Shown in pieces: positions 57,457 through 64,000 of a stretch of DNA of 64,000 nt. The translations under genes were made by a program, and so were the position numbers. A model generated the notes under the pieces. The model worked only from the letters and a program-made list of their open reading frames with translations. It was not told the origin of the DNA and did no database searches. The DNA is from Kingdonia uniflora (Eukaryota; Streptophyta; Magnoliopsida; Ranunculales; Circaeasteraceae), in NCBI GenBank assembly GCA_014058105.1, contig JACGCM010000679.1:124001-188000 (forward strand), in the 5' to 3' direction. How positions within the stretch are numbered: position 1 is the stretch's first letter; each line of letters opens with the position of its first letter.

Positions 57457-60173
57457 TGTTGTGTCCCAGATTTTTATTTTATTTTATTATTTTATTCAAT
57501 TTTTATTTATTATTATTCATCATGCATCCACTCATATGATTATTCATCATGCATCCTCCCTTTCTGCATTGCATATCTTTTCTCTTATCAGGACTTGAAG
57601 TTCTTTTTTTCTTCTTTTCTAGGTTTCGGTGGTTTTGGTGGTTGTTGGCGGAGGAGGTGAGTTGTGTTTGGGTGCCCGTGTTTGGGTTGGTAGAGGTGTT
57701 GTGGTGGTGGTTGTTGTTATGTTATTGGTGTGGTATCATCCGGGAGGGATCCGTGGTTTTCCGTGATTTTCGTGAAGTTTTTCCTTGAAGAATCTTTTTG
57801 GGTGTGCTGGGTACATTCTGTCCTATTCTATTCGAACAGACCTTGCTTCTGTTTGAATACATCCTTGCCTATTCCATTCTATTCGAACATGATTCTTTAT
57901 GTTTAAATATATTTCAATCTATTTCATTTTATTCGAACAAACTCAATCTTGTTCGAATATATTCCTTCATGTTTCTTTCTGTTCGAATAGAAATATCTTC
58001 TGTTCGAATAAATGTCTATTTTGTGGATATCCACCAGTTCCAATTCTATTTGAATAACATCTTTTCTGTTCGAATAGATTCCTACCTATTTCATTTTATT
58101 CGAACAACATCTTTTCTGTTCGAATACAATTCTTCCTATTTTGTATTGTTCGAATAGAAACATATTTTATTCGAGCAGATGCGTGTTTGAATGACCAGGT
58201 TGGGTCTTTCTTCGCGGTTCTTGGCCGTGGGATTACCTCGAGTGGAATGTTGGATCTTTAGGGTTTTATTACCCATTCTTTTCCTACTCTCTCTCTGACT
58301 TAACACTTACTCTCCAATTGGAATTCCTCTCTACTCTCTCGCTCCTCGTTGGCGATTCGTCGTGTAATTGATCTCACTGCTTCTCCGGTGAGTAATTCCC
58401 TTTCCTCTCCTTTGCATTAATTCAAATGTAGCTTTGGTGGAGCCTTTGTGATTTTAGGGTTTGTGATTGGGGGTTTTGTTGAGGATTGGAGTTGTGATCT
58501 CTTGCAGGTGTTGAATTGTTGGCGTTGGTTTGATTCCTACTGGTTGTGGAGGTTGAGGTTGGGTTAACCTATCGATTGGCGGATTTGCAGGTTATCTTTT
58601 ATCAGGCGAGTGTCCCTTCATTGCTAAATTTCTATGCTAGTTTAACCTGTGTTAGTTAGAGTATGCATTTGGCATTGAGGTGTTTGTGATTGGTTTTAAA
58701 CTATATTGTTCCTTTTGTTGTAGTCAATTGATTTGGGGTTGTGGTTTCCTATTGTTAGGCATGTAGGGTGTGTTCCCTTTTGTCTTTTAGGAAGTTGTGC
58801 ATTGTGTGACATTCTCATGGGTTGTCCTTGATGGCTGTGTTCCAGTCTTGGAGAGACTGATGTTGTTGGATGTTGTGACTGGTCAATTAGTCACTATTCA
58901 TCTGTGTTTGGATGTTGTGACTGGTCAATTAGGCAGGTGGTTATCCTATGTGTGTTGGTCAGGTTGTGGCTGTTGGGTTAAGATTGTTTGCCTTTCTCTC
59001 AGACACGGGTTATCCTGTGTATAGGCCGTGGGGGCGGCTGTAGTATTTTCATCCTTAGGATCTGGTTTCCGTGTGGGTTTCTTTTATTCTTTTAGCTTAA
59101 CGGGATCGGATGCATAAACCAACTCTACGTCGGCTGACCCTCGATAGGTTACCATAATTCCTACATCGGGTTAAAATAGTAGGGTGATTCTTTGGCGACA
59201 TGTACTATCATATCTATTACCCATCCGGGAGTGCGGGATGGTATGAGACAGTCCTCAGGAATCGGGCTTCATCCTCTGTGAGGTTGAAATTCCTTGGAAT
59301 AAGTTAAATAAAGTTTGGATGTTGGCTCCGTGGGTTGCAAAGCCCGAAACACTCTGATCAGGTGATAATATCCTTTAGACTGGTCGAGCTTGGACAAGAA
59401 ATCATACCATTGTATCTAACTGAGATTCTCGTTAAGGTTATTATGCATTAGCGGCTGATCATCCCAATACATTTATTTACAGGGTCTAGTTCATAGTTTC
59501 ACAGCATCATAAACATTCACTTTAGGACAATTCTAGAATCATACCACATCATGCCATATCATATCAGCACATCATCATTCATCGCATTACTTCATATGTA
59601 TATGTATCTCTGTTTCTTTTTTGATACATATGCACTGCACTTTAAAATACTCTTTTTAGCGGCTGATCATCCTTACTCCTTTCTGCACCTATATGTATCA
59701 CTGCACTTTAAAATACTCCTTACCTCATTCATCTCTCCTCTTTCTCTGTACATGTTATATTAGTATGTTGTTTAGCCTTGTTGGGCATTAGTGAGCCGTG
59801 GTTTTTCTCACTCTCGCTTTGGTCCCCACTTTCGGAGGCGGAGTTGTTGTAGGGTTTGGCTGAGTGTTTAGTTATTGTTTATGGTGTTGCAGTTGTTGTT
59901 CCTTCTCCGGTTTTAGTATTTTCTTGTATGTTCTCAGCTTTTGGCGCTGTCGGTTATCGGATATTGTATTTACATTTTCAGTTGTATATATATATATCTT
60001 TTGCTTCCACTTTATTCTTTTACTCTGATGATATTTCTATAGTCAATGACTGAGCCTGAACTTGTCTATGGCTCAGTTATTTGTGGGGGCGAATCAGTTG
60101 GATTCCTCGACCTGTACCTCCCGAATGATAATAATTGGTCTAGTTACCGATTATTGGATTTTGGGGCGTGACA
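57457..60173 (+). repeat. Tekay-plus 3' LTR
   Basis: 220 bases longer than the 5' LTR. Extra length comes from two more TTCGAA-bearing stretches (57890-57960) and a duplication around CACTTTAAAATACTC (59638-59656 and 59703-59728). Ends GGGGCGTGACA followed by TCCCA. Confidence 0.9.
57831..58154 (+). promoter_or_regulatory. TTCGAA cluster in the Tekay-plus 3' LTR
   Basis: Ten exact hexamers at 57831, 57892, 57932, 57952, 57982, 58003, 58069, 58099, 58119 and 58149, the densest cluster in the window. Confidence 0.6.
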
Positions 60174-60178
60174 TCCCA

Positions 60179-60221
60179 ACCCAGTTGGGTTCCCACCTTA
60201 GGCCGGACCCAACTCCTAACA
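60179..60221 (-). repeat. Copia-4 5' LTR, right segment
   Basis: ACCCAGTTGGGTTCCCACC... to CTCCTAACA, matching 43242-43278 of the 3' LTR. Followed by the duplicated TGATG. Confidence 0.88.
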
Positions 60222-60226
60222 TGATG

Positions 60227-60258
60227 TATTATTCAATGGAGTGGAGGGATATAGTTTT
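60227..60258 (+). pseudogene. S-protein homolog gene, continuation after Copia-4
   Basis: Joined in frame to ...FYYDV at 43025 with one copy of the TGATG counted, these bases add about ten residues (LFNGVEGYSF), as expected before the C-terminal strand of SPH proteins. At 60259 a new LTR-like sequence starts (TGTTGAAATATATAGTCCCA), so the last part of the gene is separated or lost. Confidence 0.55.
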
Positions 60259-61002
60259 TGTTGAAATATATAGTCCCACATCGGATGCACATAGCCTTGC
60301 ACCTCAAAATATATGATATTGGGGCTACTCCTTTCATTGTCAATTGGTTTTGAGATGGAACCTCCAGTTTTAATAGTTCTGATCTTCACAATGTAAATGG
60401 AAGGTAATAGAGGAGGGTTCACTATGTTTAAACCAAAAATTTGGGAAATGGGAGAGCATGGACTATACGGAGTTCACACATAACTAAAATCACGTAATGG
60501 TAGTGTTAGACATAAAAGGATACAAAACTAATAATGTACCAGATTAATGTTTGTTGTACTCTTAAATGTTCAGTTGGAAATATATGTGTTGTGATAACCA
60601 AACATGATTTAAATGATTGAAATATTCTTATGGTTTGGTACTAGTTTTGCTTTTACTCTTTCCCCTTCTTCCTTTCTCAATTTCTCCCGTAGTAGTAGGG
60701 TTTGAAAAATTGTCTGAATCTTAGCAAGCAAAAGGTGAAAACATCAAACAAGATAAAAAGATTGAATCGTTTCTTATATCCCAAATCTCATGATCATTTG
60801 TGAATCATAGCTTAACTTAACTTGTGAACAAAGATTAGACATTACAAATGATCATGCCATCATAAAATAGAAGCATAGTTGTTCACTAGTTAAAGCATTG
60901 TGAAAACATCAAGCAAGATGAAAAGATTGAATCTTTTCTTATATCCCAAATCTCATGCCATCATAAAATAGAAGCATAGTTGTTGTGTTCATTATGAATG
61001 CT
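60259..61002. mobile_element. LTR-like remnant with an internal duplication
   Basis: TGTTGAAATATATAGTCCCACATCGG-type starts (first 20 bases at 60259-60278) are common to plant LTRs and short LTR elements. The end could not be fixed. Bases 60735-60792 recur at 60900-60957 (about 95% alike), and 60852-60883 recur at 60953-60984 (identical). No coding sequence is present. Confidence 0.4.
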
Positions 61003-61217
61003 TGTTATATATTATATATGAAAGGTTTAATGTCAACCTTAATTATATTGAATCTTACATGGCATTATATAGCTACCATTTAGATAAGTACAAGTCTAAC
61101 AAAGATAGCTATACACTCCCTGATATATTGGGTTACAACTCTACGACTATATCTAATATAAGATAAAGAGCATCATCATGAGTTATCTCCTTGAGAAGGA
61201 GACTTATCTCTAATACA
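61003..61217 (-). repeat. Copia-5 3' LTR
   Basis: TGTTATATATTATATATG at the left, TAATACA at the right, 215 bases. A polypurine tract (TTTGAGGGGG, minus strand) abuts it at 61218-61227. The 5' LTR lies beyond the window. Confidence 0.65.
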
Positions 61218-64000
61218 CCCCCTCAAACCGATGGGGCGTTGGCGGACCATGAGCTTGTCCTTTAGCAAATCAAAATGAATATGCGAGAGTCCCTTTGTGA
61301 AGATGTTAGCAACTTGGTTAATTGTATTAGTGTATCGAACATCAAGTTCCTTTCGAACAACCTTTTCGTGAACGTAATGGTAATAGACTTCGAGATGTTT
61401 CATGCGAGAGTGAAAAACGGGATTAGAAGCCACTGAGATAGAACTAATATTATCACACCAAATTAGTAGAGTAGTCAAGATAAAAATCTTTAAATCTTGA
61501 AATAAACTTCGCAACCATGAAATCTCAGCTGCCGTATGAGCCAATTGTCGATATTCGGATTCTATACTAGAACGAGACACCGTTGATTGCTTTTTAGCAC
61601 TCCAAGAGATAGGATTTTTGCCAAGAAAAATTTAAAACCCCCCTGTGGATCTTTGATCGTGTGGACATCCAGCATAGTCCACATCAGAATAAGCTTTCAA
61701 GTTTAAGTAGCCGGGCTGAAATTATAATCCATGATTAAGTGTTCCTTTAACATACCTTAGAATCCGTTTCACAACAGTCCAATGTGTCATCATAGGATGA
61801 GACATAAATTGACATACTTGGTTAACAGCAAATGCGAGATCTAGACTTGTTAAGGTTAAATATTTAAGTGCCCCAACTATACTATGATAACTAGTGGGAT
61901 CAGGTAAAAAGTCACCATCAGAAGGATCGAGTTTCTTTCCACTAATAAAAGGTGTTGAATATGGCTTAGCCTCATCCATAAGGTTATGTTTGAGAAGACC
62001 CAATACGTAGTTGGTTTGAGTTAAATAAACAGTATCGCCAGAGAAAGTAACTTCAATACCAAGAAAGTATCGTAACTTCCCGAGATCCTTAATAGCAAAG
62101 AACTTACCTAAATCGCAAATAAGTCTGTTTAAATGAGAGGAACAACTTCCAGTAAGAGGGATGCCATCCACATAAACCAACAGTAAAATAAATACGCCAC
62201 CATGCTCGTATGTGAACAATGAGTAATCAGCTTTAGACCCAACAATTCCAAGATCCTCAAGATAATCTGATAATATTTGAAACCAAGCGCGAGGTACTTG
62301 TTTCAAGCCATATAACGACTTACGTAATCGACATACATAATTGGGGAAATTAGGATTTTCAAACCGTTTAGGTTGTTTCATGTATACTTCTTCGCTAAGA
62401 ACCCTATGAAGAAAAGCATTTTGCAGATCAAGTTGCCGTATGGGCCAACGGTTATGCATAGCAAGTAAAATAATAACCCGAATGGTGGTATTCTTAGCAA
62501 CCGGGCAAAAAGTTTCCAAGTAATCGATCTCGTGTTGTTGATGTAAACCGCTTGCTACTAACCGTGCCTTGTAGCGTTCGATGGTGCCATCGGAATTCTT
62601 TTTAATCTTGTACACCCATTTATTAGAAAGGACATTCATGGTTTTCAACGGCGACACAAGAGACCATGTACCATTACGTTGAAGTTCATCGAATTTATAG
62701 CACATAACATCTCGCCATTAAACGGATTTTTGAGCTTGTGTAAAACAGGAAGGCTCAACTGGTTCAGTAGAAATAGTCGCAGACAAAGCATATTTCAGAT
62801 TAGGCTTGCAAATTCCAGCTTTCCCACGTGTGACCATAGTAGGAGTTGGTGGAATAGAGGGATGGGCTTCAATATTAGATGAAGGAATGGGTTGTAATGG
62901 ACTGGAGTTGATTGGTGATGAAGAAATGGGTTGTATTTGATTGGAGTTGCTGGGGGCAGGAGTAGCTTGATGAGTTGGTGATGAAGGTGGCATAAGTGCT
63001 AATGGAACAAGAGGTGAATCATGTGAGTCATTAGGGCTAGGTTTATGAGTTAAATCAGGTTGCATAAATGGGCTTTGAGATGCTGGAGAGCTAAGTTGGC
63101 CAATAATATCAGATGAAGTAGGTAATTGGGTTAGATGTGAAGGTGTAGGAAACATTACCCCTGAAGTCGACGATTCTTCGGTCCGATTCAAATTAGGCAG
63201 AGATGTCGTATTATGCTTGAAAGGGAACCCAGACTCATTAAAAATAACATGGCGAGAAAGATAAACTCGACCAGTGTTGATATCCAATCACCGATATCCT
63301 TGATGATGAAGTGAATACCCTAAGAAAGCACATTGTTTGAAGAAAAACTCTAATTTGTTTTTGTTGTATGGTCGAAGGTAAGGAAAACATGCACAACCAA
63401 AAACGTGTAAAGTAGAGCAATTTGCAGACCGATGAAACAATTTCTCATAGGGGGACACAAATTTTAAGACCTTACTTGGAAGACGGTTAATTAAATAAAC
63501 AGACGTATTGAATGCGTCAACCCAATAAGAAGTAGACATACCATCTTGAGCCAAGAGAGTAAGACCCATGTCAACAATATGTCTAAGCTTGCGTTCAAAT
63601 GCACCGTTTTGCTCTGGAGTATGAGGGCATGACATACGGAGAGAAATCCCATGGTGAGCGAAGAATTGTTGAAACTTAGTATTAACATATTCTCCCCCAC
63701 CATCTGATTGCAAAGATTAAATTTTACTCGAAAGCAAGTTTTCAGAAGAGGCCTTAAATTTTACAAAATAATTGAAAGCTTCATGTTTATAACGCACAGG
63801 ATAAATCTAAGAATATTTAGAATAATCATCCATAAAAGGAATAAAATATTTTGATCCAAAAATTGAAAAACTTGGAGAAGTCCAAACATCGGAATGTACT
63901 AACTCTAAAGGCTTAGAAGCAATTGACAGGGAAACTTGAAAAGGTAAACGAGAACTTTTTCCCAACGAACAAGAAACACAAAACTCTTTGTTGTTAAGTG
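61176..64000 (-). pseudogene. Copia-5 pol polyprotein (integrase, RT, RNase H), runs off the window
   Basis: From the window edge the minus strand gives the pre-integrase zinc end (CVSCSLGKSSRLPFQ), then integrase with LVHSDVW, FMDDYSKYS, QSDGGGEY and the Glu in EQNGAFERK. A stop at about 63718, another at 63288 and one near 62718 interrupt it. A Ser/Pro-rich linker follows, then MVTRGKAGI. RT (62705-61722, 327 residues open) has WVYKIKKNSDGTIERYKARL and SLYGLKQVPRAWF; the catalytic box is YVDG (about 62165-62176) instead of YVDD. RNase H has SRSSIESEYRQLAHTAAEIS and ends in the LTR. Short LTR and motifs (GYRxLDINTGRVYLSRHVIF) resemble the Ale/Retrofit lineage. It is the least damaged polyprotein here, but not intact. 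Confidence 0.87.

Larger units (their letters stand above)
50156..60173 (+). mobile_element. Tekay-plus: Ty3/gypsy retrotransposon inserted in the Copia-4 LTR
   Basis: LTRs are 50156-52652 (2497 b) and 57457-60173 (2717 b), ending GGGGCKTGACA. TCCCA at 50151-50155 and 60174-60178 is the target-site duplication. A tRNA-Met primer site, TGGTATCGGAGC (11 of 12 bases), lies at 52657-52668, four bases after the LTR. A polypurine tract, TTTAGGAGGGTAGA, ends just before 57457. The gag-pol order and chromodomain-like end match Tekay-minus. The clean duplication and primer site make it the better preserved of the two, yet its reading frames are broken. Confidence 0.93.
43026..60221 (-). mobile_element. 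Copia-4: Ty1/copia element, its 5' LTR split by Tekay-plus
   Basis: The 3' LTR is 43026-43278 (253 b). The 5' LTR is 49952-50155 plus 60179-60221 (247 b), split by a 10-kb gypsy. TGATG at 43021-43025 and 60222-60226 is the target-site duplication. A polypurine tract (TAAGGGGGAG, minus strand) abuts the 3' LTR at 43279-43288, which fixes the orientation. After the 5' LTR the minus strand reads CGTTATCAGCACGC, a primer-site-like motif. Without the gypsy the element is about 7.2 kb. It lies inside the SPH gene. Confidence 0.9.

Noticed and set aside
6689..58154. TTCGAA clusters as heat-shock elements
   Set aside because: Heat-shock elements need TTC and GAA separated by two bases in alternating pentamers. 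TTCGAA has no spacer and the copies are not in 5-base phase.
1..64000. tRNA, rRNA, miRNA precursors, CRISPR, riboswitches
   Set aside because: None supported. Box A/B motifs were found only in the SINE at 12960-13094, and repeats lack the spacing of CRISPR arrays.

Overview
This is nuclear DNA of a flowering plant, most likely a eudicot. It is AT-rich, has GT-AG introns of about 70-100 bases, and holds plant-specific families: plant mobile domain (PMD) genes, an ALP1-like PIF/Harbinger transposase, a pistil-type S-protein homolog and a PPR fragment. Almost everything else is Ty1/copia and Ty3/gypsy LTR retrotransposons, several nested inside one another. No coding region longer than about 350 codons is intact, so nearly every gene here is a relic. 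I see no rRNA, tRNA gene, CRISPR or bacterial operon.

Layout. 0.1-1.5 kb: degenerate PIF/Harbinger transposase (minus). 2.0-4.2 kb: a PMD gene (minus) with clean splice sites and two in-frame stops. The two genes carry similar short-palindrome arrays about 105-120 bp before their starts. 5.1 kb: PPR fragment. 6.1-22.7 kb: a plus-strand unit made of an unknown acidic reading frame followed by a second PMD gene. It is broken by Copia-1 (6268-12454, paired 882-bp LTRs, ACTAT duplication), a SINE (12960-13094), a copia/gypsy chimera (about 14075-19926) and a possible solo LTR ending at 21437. 22.7-25.5 kb: a Ser/Thr/Pro-rich reading frame with 72-bp repeats, then Tat-like gypsy reverse transcriptase and RNase H. 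26.9-42.4 kb: Copia-3 (plus), split by a CACTA-like fragment (29.2-31.4 kb) and a 9.9-kb Tekay-like gypsy (31448-41386, minus). 42.8-60.3 kb: an S-protein homolog gene split by Copia-4 (43026-60221, TGATG duplication). The 5' LTR of Copia-4 is itself split by a 10-kb Tekay-like gypsy (50156-60173, plus, TCCCA duplication), and the gene is cut again at 60259. 61.0-64.0 kb: Copia-5 (minus), running off the window.

How it fits together. The target-site duplications date the layers: host gene first, then Copia-4, then Tekay-plus; and unknown frame plus PMD gene 2 first, then Copia-1, SINE and chimera. The two Tekay-like copies belong to one family and face each other 8.8 kb apart as a large inverted repeat. 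LTRs of five different families all carry clusters of the hexamer TTCGAA in the U3 region, usually just upstream of the likely promoter. This, and the arrays before the PIF transposase and PMD gene 1, are the signals least explained by ordinary annotation.
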